Assembly: GCA_947627215.1 (NCBI GenBank)
Contig: CANQVD010000024.1
Coordinates: 1-54,960, forward strand
DNA length: 54,960 bases
From: an uncultured Eisenbergiella sp.
GTDB taxonomy: Bacteria > Bacillota > Clostridia > Lachnospirales > Lachnospiraceae
Reading direction: 5' to 3'
Part shown: positions 22,737 to 30,830 of the stretch, piece after piece
Numbering within the stretch: the first letter of the stretch is position 1
Layout of the letters: every line of letters begins with the position of its first letter
Made by a program: the position numbers and the translations under genes
The notes under the pieces: model-generated
What the model was told of the DNA's origin: nothing
The model's database searches: none
What the model saw: only the letters and a program-made list of their open reading frames with translations

Positions 22737-24344
22737 ATGACTACGAGAAAGCTTAAAAAATACAAGCCGACAAAGTTCAAGGCAAAGACATCTCACTATG
22801 ACAAAGAAGCGGCGGACTATGCGGTCGGTTTCATTGAGTGCCTCTGTCACACCAAAGGAACATGGGCGGGTAAACCTTTTGAATTGATTGACTGGCAGGA
22901 ACAAATCATCCGGGATATATTCGGGACGTTAAAACCTAACGGTTACAGACAATTCAATACCGCTTATATTGAAATACCGAAAAAGCAAGGGAAGTCAGAA
23001 CTCGCTGCGGCGGTCGCCCTTTTGCTTTGCTGTGGTGACGGTGAGGAGCGCGCCGAGGTGTACGGCTGCGCCGCTGATCGCCAACAGGCGTCCATCGTGT
23101 TCGAGGTGGCGGCAGATATGGTGCGGATGTGTCCTGCCCTCGCCAAGCGGGTGAAAATCAACGCATCCATGAAGCGGATGATTTATCTCCCCACCAACAG
23201 CTTTTACCAAGTGCTTTCGGCGGAGGCGTATTCCAAGCACGGCTTCAACATCCACGGCGTGGTGTTTGACGAGCTGCATACCCAGCCGAATCGAAAGCTG
23301 TTTGACGTCATGACAAAGGGCTCTGGCGATGCCAGAATGCAGCCGCTCTACTTCCTCATCACGACCGCCGGGACGGACACCCACTCTATCTGTTACGAGA
23401 CACACCAGAAGGCCAAGGACATCCTTGAGGGCAGAAAGATAGACCCTACCTTCTATCCTGTCATTTACGGCGCAGATGAATCGGATGATTGGACGGACCC
23501 CAAGGTGTGGAAAAAAGCAAATCCCTCCCTTGGAGTCACAGTGGGAATAGACAAAGTCAAAGCCGCCTGTGAAAGCGCAAAGCAGAATCCCGGAGAGGAG
23601 AACGCATTCCGACAGCTCCGGCTGAACCAATGGGTAAAGCAGGCTGTCCGTTGGATGCCCATGGAGAAATGGGATGCTTGTTCCTTTGCTACGTCTGAAG
23701 AGACGCTGGAAGGGCGTGTCTGCTACGGTGGGCTGGACTTATCCTCTACTACTGACATCACTGCTTTTGTGCTGGTGTTCCCTCCAGAGGATGAGGATGA
23801 CAAATATGTTGTCCTCCCTTATTTCTGGATACCGGAAGATAACATTGATCTTCGTGTCCGGCGTGACCATGTCCCTTACGATGTGTGGGAACGCCAAGGT
23901 TATCTGATGACTACGGAAGGTAACGTAGTGCATTACGGATATATTGAACAGTTCATCGAGCGACTCGGTGAGAAGTTCAATATCCGGGAAATCGCTTTTG
24001 ACCGCTGGGGTGCTGTGCAGATGGTGCAGAACCTTGAAGGCATGGGCTTCACGGTCGTTCCCTTCGGGCAGGGTTTCAAGGATATGTCCCCGCCCACAAA
24101 GGAACTAATGAAGCTGGTGCTGGAAGAGAAGATCGCTCATGGTGGTCATCCCATCCTCCGTTGGATGATGGATAACATCTACATTCGACAAGATCCAGCG
24201 GGTAATATTAAAGCCGACAAAGAAAAGTCCACAGAGAAGATCGACGGTGCGGTCGCCACTATCATGGCACTCGACCGTGCGATCCGCTGTGGCAACGATA
24301 CCAGTGCTTCGGTCTACGATGACCGAGGCATTTTGTTTATCTGA
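22737..24344 (+). CDS. terL: Terminase large subunit
   Basis: 535 residues, a normal HK97-type TerL. The ATPase has Walker A-like IPKKQGKSELAAAVA near residue 78, Walker B VVFDELHTQP, and coupling motif FLITTAGTD; the nuclease has YGGLDLSSTTDITAF and AFDRWGAVQMV with metal-binding Asp. It pumps DNA into the prohead and cuts at cos. The start is awkward: GGAGGTG runs directly into the ATG at 22737. The codon at the ideal distance is ACG at 22743, perhaps a mutated ATG. An ATG at 22719 is another option. Confidence 0.92.
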   Translation: MTTRKLKKYKPTKFKAKTSHYDKEAADYAVGFIECLCHTKGTWAGKPFELIDWQEQIIRDIFGTLKPNGYRQFNTAYIEIPKKQGKSELAAAVALLLCCGDGEERAEVYGCAADRQQASIVFEVAADMVRMCPALAKRVKINASMKRMIYLPTNSFYQVLSAEAYSKHGFNIHGVVFDELHTQPNRKLFDVMTKGSGDARMQPLYFLITTAGTDTHSICYETHQKAKDILEGRKIDPTFYPVIYGADESDDWTDPKVWKKANPSLGVTVGIDKVKAACESAKQNPGEENAFRQLRLNQWVKQAVRWMPMEKWDACSFATSEETLEGRVCYGGLDLSSTTDITAFVLVFPPEDEDDKYVVLPYFWIPEDNIDLRVRRDHVPYDVWERQGYLMTTEGNVVHYGYIEQFIERLGEKFNIREIAFDRWGAVQMVQNLEGMGFTVVPFGQGFKDMSPPTKELMKLVLEEKIAHGGHPILRWMMDNIYIRQDPAGNIKADKEKSTEKIDGAVATIMALDRAIRCGNDTSASVYDDRGILFI

Positions 24345-24360
24345 GAGGATGGTGAGTAAG

Positions 24361-24633
24361 ATGAATGTAACTGTTATGGGTGCAGAGATTTCCGAACAGG
24401 AAAAACAAGCATATATCGAACATGTCAAAAGGAAGAATGCTGGAAGGACTATCAATGAATTGGAAATTCATATTGATGGGGATTTTGCGGAACTGAAGTA
24501 TTCATATGATGATGTTCCCTTCCAGCGAATCCGTAGAATTACGGGCTATCTTGTCGGTACACTTGACCGCTTCAATGATGCGAAACGGCAAGAAGTGCAA
24601 GACCGTGTCAAGCATGGATCGGAGGTTGAATAA
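24361..24633 (+). CDS. Small phage protein resembling the C-terminus of anaerobic ribonucleotide reductase
   Basis: 90 residues. The end (IRRITGYLVGTLDRFNDAKRQE) resembles the conserved C-terminal piece of NrdD, where Cys residues bind zinc; those Cys are absent here, so it is no reductase. Such proteins are frequent between terL and portal genes in clostridial phages. GGTGAG lies 4 bases before the ATG. The stop abuts the portal start. Role unknown. Confidence 0.65.
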   Translation: MNVTVMGAEISEQEKQAYIEHVKRKNAGRTINELEIHIDGDFAELKYSYDDVPFQRIRRITGYLVGTLDRFNDAKRQEVQDRVKHGSEVE

Positions 24634-26004
24634 ATGGGATTCTTAAGTGGGCTGTTCCGGTCGAGGGATGCACCTAAAAACCGCACTACCGGCAGCGCAT
24701 ACAGTTTCTATTTTGGTGGAACTACCTCCGGCAAAGCCGTGACGGAACGCTCCGCCATGCAGATGACCGCCGTGTACTCCTGCGTCCGCATTCTGGCGGA
24801 GGCGGTGGCGGGACTGCCGCTCCACCTCTATCGCTACAAGGATAGCGGCGGCAAGGAAAAAGCCATCGACCATCCGCTGTATCTGCTGCTCCATGATGAG
24901 CCGAACCCGGAGATGAGTTCCTTCGTGTTCCGGGAAACGCTCATGACGCACCTTCTGCTGTGGGGCAACGCCTACGCACAGATCATCCGCAACGGCAAGG
25001 GTGAGGTCGTGGCTCTGTATCCGCTCATGCCGAACAAGATGACCGTGGACAGGGACGTAAACGGTCAGCTTTATTATCAGTACAACCGCTCCAACGAGGA
25101 AGCTCCGACTATGAAAGGCACGACAGTCAACCTCCACCCCTCGGATGTGCTTCACATCCCCGGCCTGGGCTTTGACGGTCTGGTAGGCTACAGCCCCATC
25201 GCTATGGCGAAGAACGCCATCGGCATGGCGATTGCCTGTGAAGAGTACGGAGCTAAATTCTTTGCTAATGGTGCAGCTCCGGGCGGTGTTCTTGAGCATC
25301 CCGGTACTATCAAGGACCCCCAGAGAGTGCGTGAAAGTTGGCAGTCTACCTTCGGTGGCAGCGGCAATGCGAACAAGATCGCCGTGCTGGAAGAGGGCAT
25401 GAAATACACGCCAATCGGCATCTCTCCGGAACAGGCGCAGTTCCTCGAAACGAGAAAATTCCAAATCAATGAGATAGCCCGGATTTTCCGTGTCCCTCCT
25501 CACATGGTAGGGGACTTGGAGAAGTCGAGCTTTTCTAATATTGAGCAACAGTCTCTTGAATTCGTGAAATACACCCTTGAGCCGTGGTTGATGCGCTGGG
25601 AGCAGTCCATTCAGCGGTCACTTCTACTGGACGGGGAGAAGCCTGTGTATTTCGTGAAGTTCAACGTGGACGGTCTGCTCCGTGGTGATTATGCCAGCCG
25701 AATGCAGGGGTATGCAACCGCACGGCAGAACGGCTGGATGTCTGCAAACGACATCCGGGAATTGGAGAATCTCGACCGCATTCCGGCAGAAGACGGTGGA
25801 GACCTTTATCTTATCAATGGCAATATGCTCCCACTTGGTAATGCGGGGGCATTTGCAAATACATCAGCCGGGAAGGAGGAAAATGCTAATGAAGAAATTC
25901 TGGAATTGGAAGAACCTGAAAGTTCAGAATCAGGAAACACAGCCGGAGACGATGGAACGGACACTGTTTCTCAACGGCACCATCGCAGAGGAAAGCTGGT
26001 TTGA
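24634..26004 (+). CDS. Portal protein, HK97 family
   Basis: 456 residues. Typical features are SAMQMTAVYSCVRILAEAVAGLPLH near residue 45, LLLWGNAYAQIIRNGKGEVVALYPL, the FFANGAAPGGVLEHPG segment and EQAQFLETRKFQINEIARIFRVPPHMVGD-type stem helix residues. It forms the ring through which DNA enters and leaves the capsid. The last 116 bases overlap the protease gene in another frame, so its tail (Glu/Ser/Gly-rich, from about residue 418) is coded twice. Confidence 0.93.
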   Translation: MGFLSGLFRSRDAPKNRTTGSAYSFYFGGTTSGKAVTERSAMQMTAVYSCVRILAEAVAGLPLHLYRYKDSGGKEKAIDHPLYLLLHDEPNPEMSSFVFRETLMTHLLLWGNAYAQIIRNGKGEVVALYPLMPNKMTVDRDVNGQLYYQYNRSNEEAPTMKGTTVNLHPSDVLHIPGLGFDGLVGYSPIAMAKNAIGMAIACEEYGAKFFANGAAPGGVLEHPGTIKDPQRVRESWQSTFGGSGNANKIAVLEEGMKYTPIGISPEQAQFLETRKFQINEIARIFRVPPHMVGDLEKSSFSNIEQQSLEFVKYTLEPWLMRWEQSIQRSLLLDGEKPVYFVKFNVDGLLRGDYASRMQGYATARQNGWMSANDIRELENLDRIPAEDGGDLYLINGNMLPLGNAGAFANTSAGKEENANEEILELEEPESSESGNTAGDDGTDTVSQRHHRRGKLV

Positions 26005-26641
26005 TGATGACGTTACCCCACAGCTTTTCAAAGAGGAGCTGATGAACGGTGACGGTAACATCACGGTTTGGATCAACTCTCCGGGTGGCGACTGTGTAGC
26101 AGCGGCACAGATTTACAATATGCTGATGGACTACCCCCATGACGTGACCGTCAAGATTGACGGTATCGCCGCATCTGCGGCAAGCGTTATCGCAATGGCG
26201 GGTACAACCGTGCTGATGTCTCCAGTTTCCATGATGATGATCCATAACCCTGCGACCATTGCTTTTGGGGACCATTCGGAAATGCAGAAAGCAATCGAGA
26301 TGCTTGACAGTGTGAAGGATTCTATCATCAACGCCTATGAGATCAAGACCGGGCTGTCTCGTGCTAAGTTGTCCCACCTCATGGATTCAGAAACATGGAT
26401 GGATGCGAACAAGGCTGTGGAGCTTGGTTTTGCAGACGGTACATTGCACCGTGAGGACACAGTAGCTGACTTGGAATGCCCTACCGTATCCATGCTGTAC
26501 TCAACGACAGCAGTGGTCAATTCTCTCATGGATAAGATTGCCGCCAAATGTAAAACCTCGACTAAGAAACAAGAAGAAATCGAACCGCAAGGCCGCTCCG
26601 TTGATTCACTCATGGAACGGTTAAACCTTATCAAATTTTAA
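25889..26641 (+). CDS. ClpP-like prohead protease
   Basis: 250 residues. The ClpP/crotonase fold is clear: TVWINSPGGDCVAAAQIY, the catalytic Ser in IDGIAASAASVIAMAG, His in SMMMIHNP, and the Asp/Glu-containing MDSETWMDANKAVELGFAD. It matures the capsid by cutting the scaffold part of the capsid protein. I chose the ATG at 25889 because AAGGAGG then lies 9 bases upstream; ATG 25883 would leave 3. It starts 116 bases inside the portal gene. Confidence 0.93.
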   Translation: MKKFWNWKNLKVQNQETQPETMERTLFLNGTIAEESWFDDDVTPQLFKEELMNGDGNITVWINSPGGDCVAAAQIYNMLMDYPHDVTVKIDGIAASAASVIAMAGTTVLMSPVSMMMIHNPATIAFGDHSEMQKAIEMLDSVKDSIINAYEIKTGLSRAKLSHLMDSETWMDANKAVELGFADGTLHREDTVADLECPTVSMLYSTTAVVNSLMDKIAAKCKTSTKKQEEIEPQGRSVDSLMERLNLIKF

Positions 26642-26655
26642 GGAGGAATTCAGTC

Positions 26656-27843
26656 ATGACTATTCTTGAACTGCGTGCTAAGCGTGCAAAGGCGTGGGAA
26701 GCTGCAAAGGCTTTTCTGGACACGCACAGAACCGACAAGGGCACTCTGTCCGCCGAGGACGATGCTACTTACACTCGCATGGAGCAGGACATTACTGATC
26801 TGGGAAAGGAAATCGCCCGTTTGGAGCGGCAGGAGGCAATTGATGCCGAGCTGAACAAGCCTGTGGGCACTCCCCTTACCGGGAAGCCCATGAGCAGCAA
26901 GGATGACCAGAAGACCGGTCGTGCCTCTAACGCATACAAGGAGGACTTCGGTCTGCACCTTCGCGGTCGTGCGCTCGTTCACAACGTGCTTTCCGAGGGT
27001 GATGATGCCAACGGTGGTTACCTCGTGCCGGAGGAATTCGAGCGGCGGATCGTGACGGGGCTTGATGAGGCGAATGTAGTACGTTCACTTGCAAAGGTCA
27101 TCACCACTGGCGCAGAGAGAAAAATCCCGGTAGCCGCTACTCACTCTAAGGCAGAGTGGACAGCAGAGAACGGTGCATACACGGAAAGTGCGCCGACTTT
27201 CAATCAGAAGACCATCGATGCTTTCAAGCTCACCGATCTTGTGAAAGTTTCTATCGAGCTTTTGCAGGACTCCATGTTCGATCTGGAGAGCTATATCGCC
27301 GCAGAGTTTGCACGGGCTTTCGGAATTGCGGAGGAAGAGGCTTTCTGTGTCGGTAAAGGCACGACTCAGCCCACCGGCATCTTCACTGAAAGTGGCGGCG
27401 AGGTTGGTGTGACTGCCGCAGGCGCAACCGCTATTACTGCGGATGAGCTTATCAGCCTTGTGTATTCGTTGAAGTCTCCGTACCGTCGCAATGCTAAGTT
27501 CCTGATGAACGACGCTACTGTAGCGGCAATTCGCAAGCTCAAAGACGGCAATGGTGTATACCTCTGGCAGCCGTCTCTCCAAGCTGGTGAGCCCGATAAG
27601 TTGCTGGGTTATGATCTTTATACCAGTCCCTATGTGCCTACAATGAAGGGCGATGCCTTCACTGTGGCTTTCGGTGACTTCAAGAATTACTGGATCGCTG
27701 ATCGCTCCGGCAGAACCGTTCAGAGGCTGAACGAGCTGTATTCTACTAACGGTCAGGTAGGCTTTGTAGCTACGGAGCGTGTTGACGGCAAGGTTATCCT
27801 TGCTGAGGGCATCAAACTTCTGAAGATGAAGAACGCAGGTTAA
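26656..27843 (+). CDS. Major capsid protein, HK97 fold
   Basis: 395 residues. Residues 1-100 form the helical delta (scaffold) domain (LRAKRAKAWEAAKAFLD ... LGKEIARLERQEAI) that the protease removes. The capsid domain begins about residue 105 with LVPEEFERRIVTGLDEAN and has VKVSIELLQDSMFDLESYI, FCVGKGTTQPTGIF, and the end AEGIKLLKM. AAGGAGG lies 10 bases before the ATG. Confidence 0.95.
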   Translation: MTILELRAKRAKAWEAAKAFLDTHRTDKGTLSAEDDATYTRMEQDITDLGKEIARLERQEAIDAELNKPVGTPLTGKPMSSKDDQKTGRASNAYKEDFGLHLRGRALVHNVLSEGDDANGGYLVPEEFERRIVTGLDEANVVRSLAKVITTGAERKIPVAATHSKAEWTAENGAYTESAPTFNQKTIDAFKLTDLVKVSIELLQDSMFDLESYIAAEFARAFGIAEEEAFCVGKGTTQPTGIFTESGGEVGVTAAGATAITADELISLVYSLKSPYRRNAKFLMNDATVAAIRKLKDGNGVYLWQPSLQAGEPDKLLGYDLYTSPYVPTMKGDAFTVAFGDFKNYWIADRSGRTVQRLNELYSTNGQVGFVATERVDGKVILAEGIKLLKMKNAG

Positions 27844-27857
27844 GGGGGGGCTGACCT

Positions 27858-28211
27858 ATGAGCTACAACGCAAAAAACTACACCGAACAGGGCGGCGATG
27901 TCACGCATATCGGCGGCAAACTCATCATCGAAGAGGGCGCACAGGTCGAGGGATTAAACGGCGGAGAGTCCTACACTCTCCCCACGGCCTCGGCAGATAC
28001 GCTCGGTGGTGTAAAAGCAAAGGCTAAAACCGATGAAACCGTTGAAGTTGCGGTTGACGAAAGCGGAAAGTTATATGTTCCTGCCGTCACCAAGGCTACC
28101 CATGTGGAAGATAGCAATACCACCAACGGGGACGATGTGACGGATCTGGTCACCAAGTTTAATTCCCTTCTCTCCGCTTTGCAAACCGCAGGCTTAATGG
28201 CCGCAGAGTAA
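27858..28211 (+). CDS. Head fibre/decoration protein
   Basis: 117 residues with a Gly-rich start (GGDVTHIGGKLIIEEGAQVEG), a TLPTASADTLGGVKAK segment as in phage head fibre proteins, and a helical C-terminus. It follows the capsid gene by 14 bases behind a G-run ribosome site. It probably decorates the capsid surface. Confidence 0.75.
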   Translation: MSYNAKNYTEQGGDVTHIGGKLIIEEGAQVEGLNGGESYTLPTASADTLGGVKAKAKTDETVEVAVDESGKLYVPAVTKATHVEDSNTTNGDDVTDLVTKFNSLLSALQTAGLMAAE

Positions 28212-28225
28212 AGGAGGTGACGGTG

Positions 28226-28543
28226 ATGGATACAGCGGAACTCCTCTCCAAAGTAAAGAAAAATCTCATACTTGACCATGCGGCGGATGATGGATTACTT
28301 CAAAGTTACATCACCGCCGCTGTTTCTTACGCCGAGAGCTACCAGCACATCCCAGCGGGGAGCTATGCGGAGAAACCGATGCCGCCGACCACCGAGCAGG
28401 CGGTCATCATGCTCGTGAGCCATTTCTACGAAAGTCGGGACGGCTCCACGGGGGGCTTTTTCTCGGACAACGTACAGGCCGGGCAGCAGGTTTGGAATAC
28501 GGTCAATCTGCTGCTCCGGCTTGACCGGGATTGGAAGGTGTGA
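28226..28543 (+). CDS. Head-tail connector protein (HK97 gp6-like)
   Basis: 105 residues, all helical: VKKNLILDHAADDGLLQSYITAA, then YESRDGSTGG and a final helix NLLLRLDRDWKV, the gp6/gp15-like adaptor pattern. It forms the ring below the portal. AAGGAGG stands 8 bases before the ATG at 28226, so I reject the GTG at 28217. Confidence 0.85.
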   Translation: MDTAELLSKVKKNLILDHAADDGLLQSYITAAVSYAESYQHIPAGSYAEKPMPPTTEQAVIMLVSHFYESRDGSTGGFFSDNVQAGQQVWNTVNLLLRLDRDWKV

Positions 28544-28545
28544 CC

Positions 28546-28881
28546 ATGAGTTTCGGTAAGATGAACAGAGTCGCTGATATTGTTGAGGTTAGGACGGAAA
28601 AAGACGATGAGGGTTTTTCCACGACCGTGGAACACGTCCTTGCATCCATTCATGTATATCGTGAGGGGCGGCATGGAAGTGAACGGTGGGCAAATCTCGC
28701 CGCTTTCTCCGAGGCAACCGACCTGTTCCGTTTCCGCGTTATTTCTGATTTGACAGTCACCACGGAGCATTTCATTGTACTGGACGGTGAGCGGTTCAAC
28801 ATTATTTCCGTGGAGGATGTCAAAGGGCGCGGAATGTATATCGAAGTTCTGGCAAAGAAGGTGGTGAGCAGCATTGGCTAA
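28546..28881 (+). CDS. Head-tail closure (stopper) protein
   Basis: 111 residues, beta-rich, with FRFRVISDLTVTTEHFIVLDGERFNIISVEDVKGRGMYIEV-type strands (only key parts given), the phage head-tail adaptor family. GGAAGGTG lies before the ATG at 28546. It closes the connector channel after packaging. Confidence 0.85.
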   Translation: MSFGKMNRVADIVEVRTEKDDEGFSTTVEHVLASIHVYREGRHGSERWANLAAFSEATDLFRFRVISDLTVTTEHFIVLDGERFNIISVEDVKGRGMYIEVLAKKVVSSIG

Positions 28882-29305
28882 AGTGGATATAAAGATGCCG
28901 GATGAATTTCTGGAGCGCATATCCAAGCTGGGTAGTGATTTTGATCCGGTCGCTGAAAAGGTGTTGGAAGCCGGAGGTGAGGTCGTGCTGGACAAAGTTC
29001 GCAGCACTCTGTCTTCTGTCATTGGACGTGATACCAAACAACCATCTCGCTCCACAGGTGAGTTGGAAAGCGCACTTGGTCTTTCCCCCGTAAAAGCGGA
29101 TCGAAGTGGAAACCACAACATCAAAATCGGCTTTTCTGAACCACGCTCCGATGGTGACAGCAATGCCAAGATCGCCAACATCATCGAATACGGCAAGCAT
29201 GGACAGCCTGCCAAGCCTTTTTTGAAACCGGCTAAAAGCGCATCAAGGTCTGCGGCAATCTCAGCCATGCAGCAGAAGTTTGAGGAGGAGGTCGGAAAGC
29301 TGTGA
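28874..29305 (+). CDS. HK97 gp10-type tail-completion protein
   Basis: 143 residues: a start AKVDIKMPDEFLERISKLG, a middle with RSTLSSVIGRD, and IIEYGKHGQPAKPFLKPA, the gp10 signature near residue 112. It needs a TTG start at 28874, 5 bases after GGTGAG and inside the end of the previous gene. It joins head and tail. Confidence 0.85.
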   Translation: MAKVDIKMPDEFLERISKLGSDFDPVAEKVLEAGGEVVLDKVRSTLSSVIGRDTKQPSRSTGELESALGLSPVKADRSGNHNIKIGFSEPRSDGDSNAKIANIIEYGKHGQPAKPFLKPAKSASRSAAISAMQQKFEEEVGKL

Positions 29306-29643
29306 GTCTGCTGACAGAACTGAAAGAAACACTGGAGCCTCTGGGCATTCCCTTTGAAACAGGTGTGTTTTCCGACGAGGCTCCGGCACGGTATATCGTG
29401 GTCGTGCCGCTCTCCGACACCTTTGACCTCCATGCGGACAACACGCCGGGCGTCGATGTACAGGAGGCACGGCTTTCCCTTTACTCACAGGGAAACTATA
29501 TTGCGGCGAAAAATACGGTCGTGCGGTCGCTTCTTGCCGCTGATTTCACTATTACTGCACGGCAGTATATCGGGTATGAAACCGAAACCGGCTATCACCA
29601 CTACAATGTGGATGTAGCAAAATACTATGAAATGGAGGAATAG
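29302..29643 (+). CDS. Tail terminator-like protein
   Basis: 113 residues of the gp11/tail terminator type: LTELKETLEPLGIPFETGVF, YIVVVPLSDTFDLHADN, and the end GYHHYNVDVAKYYEMEE. It starts at GTG 29302, overlapping the previous stop. It probably caps the tail tube at the head side. Confidence 0.8.
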   Translation: MSLLTELKETLEPLGIPFETGVFSDEAPARYIVVVPLSDTFDLHADNTPGVDVQEARLSLYSQGNYIAAKNTVVRSLLAADFTITARQYIGYETETGYHHYNVDVAKYYEMEE

Positions 29644-29646
29644 TTT

Positions 29647-30237
29647 ATGGCTACGATTGGTCTTGATAAGCTGTTTTATGCAAAGATCACAAGCGATGAA
29701 TATGAAGATGAAACCTATGATACTCCCAGTCAGCTTGCTAAGGCAATGTCTGCTGATTTATCTGTGGAAATGGCGGAGGCAACGCTGTATGCCGATGATG
29801 GTGCATCTGAAACTGTCAAGGAATTTACAAGCGGCACACTTTCGCTTGGCGTAGACAATCTTGCTCCTGCTGTTGTGTCTGATCTGACAGGAGCAACTAT
29901 TGATAAGAACGGTGTCATCATCTCAACCAGCGAGGATGGTGGAAAGCCTGTAGCAGTCGGGTTCAGGGCGAAGAAGTCCAACGGAAAATATCGGTATTTC
30001 TGGCTGTATAGGGTTAAATTCGGCATCCCAGCTACTAACCTTGCAACTAAGGGTGATTCAATCACCTTCTCTACTCCTACCATTGAGGGTACAATCCTTC
30101 GCCGGAACAAAGCGGATAAAAACGGAAAGCATCCGTGGAAAGCGGAGGTCACGGATGGCGAAGGAGAAAACTCAGCAGAAACAATTACAAATTGGTATAC
30201 GAAGGTATATGAGCCTGAGTATGAAGGGGAGGGTTAA
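29647..30237 (+). CDS. Major tail tube protein
   Basis: 196 residues of the siphovirus phi13-type tail tube family: MATIGLDKLFYAKIT, LYADDGASETVKEFTSGTL, VGFRAKKSNGKYRYFWLYRVKFG, and an Asn/Glu-rich C-terminus. It stacks into the tail tube. TATGGAGGAATAGTTT provides the ribosome site. Confidence 0.92.
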   Translation: MATIGLDKLFYAKITSDEYEDETYDTPSQLAKAMSADLSVEMAEATLYADDGASETVKEFTSGTLSLGVDNLAPAVVSDLTGATIDKNGVIISTSEDGGKPVAVGFRAKKSNGKYRYFWLYRVKFGIPATNLATKGDSITFSTPTIEGTILRRNKADKNGKHPWKAEVTDGEGENSAETITNWYTKVYEPEYEGEG

Positions 30238-30240
30238 TTC

Positions 30241-30621
30241 ATGGATGAAAGAAGTTCTATTGTGAACATCGGTGGTGTGGAGTACGAAATGCTCCTCACT
30301 ACCCGTGCTACCAAAGCAATCGCAAAACGCTATGGGGGTCTTGAGAATCTGGGCGATAAGCTGATGAAAGCGGAAAACTTTGAGATGGCGCTGGATGAGG
30401 TCGTCTGGCTCGTCACGTTGCTGTGCAACCAGTCTATTATGATCGAGAACCTTAACAATAAGGATAAACAGCGTGAACTGCTCTCCGAAGAAGCAGTGGA
30501 ACTTCTGACTTCCCCATTTGAGTTGTCGGTATGCAAAGACGCTATCAGGGAGGCACTATTTAAGGGTACGAAGCGAAATGTAGAAAGTGAGCCGGACTCA
30601 AAAAACGTAGTGGCCGAGTAA
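30241..30621 (+). CDS. Tail assembly chaperone, unshifted form (gpG-like)
   Basis: 126 residues, mainly helical: IVNIGGVEYEMLLTTRATKAI, then MALDEVVWLVTLLCNQSIM and a charged tail. It stands between tube and tape measure genes, the place of the G/GT chaperone. It binds the tape measure while the tail assembles. The end of the frame carries a classic slippery site. Confidence 0.88.
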   Translation: MDERSSIVNIGGVEYEMLLTTRATKAIAKRYGGLENLGDKLMKAENFEMALDEVVWLVTLLCNQSIMIENLNNKDKQRELLSEEAVELLTSPFELSVCKDAIREALFKGTKRNVESEPDSKNVVAE

Positions 30622-30809
30622 GCGACGACGAGTTGTTTACCCGGCTTTTATATTTTGGCATTGGTCAGCTACATCTTTCCCAAGATGAATTCTGGCTAAT
30701 GCCTTTTGGCTTATTTATGGATCTATGGGAATGCCACAAGCAGTGGACGGGTGTTGCAAAGCCAAAGCAATATTTGTCCATTGATGAAATCGTCCCATAT
30801 GGCATCTGA
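30241..30809 (+). CDS. Tail assembly chaperone, -1 frameshifted form (gpGT-like)
   Basis: The frame 30241-30606 ends with codons TCA-AAA-AAC, whose A-AAA-AAC at 30600-30606 is a canonical -1 slippery heptamer in the right phase. After a -1 step reading resumes at 30606 and continues to TGA at 30807-30809, adding about 67 residues (RVSDDELFTRLLYFGIGQLH ... WLMPFGLFMDLWECHKQW), a typical gpT extension. The extension has no start codon or ribosome site of its own near its head. The G/GT ratio controls tail assembly in lambda and in most long-tailed phages. Confidence 0.87.
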
Positions 30810-30830
30810 AGCGGAGTGAGGTGAGAACAC

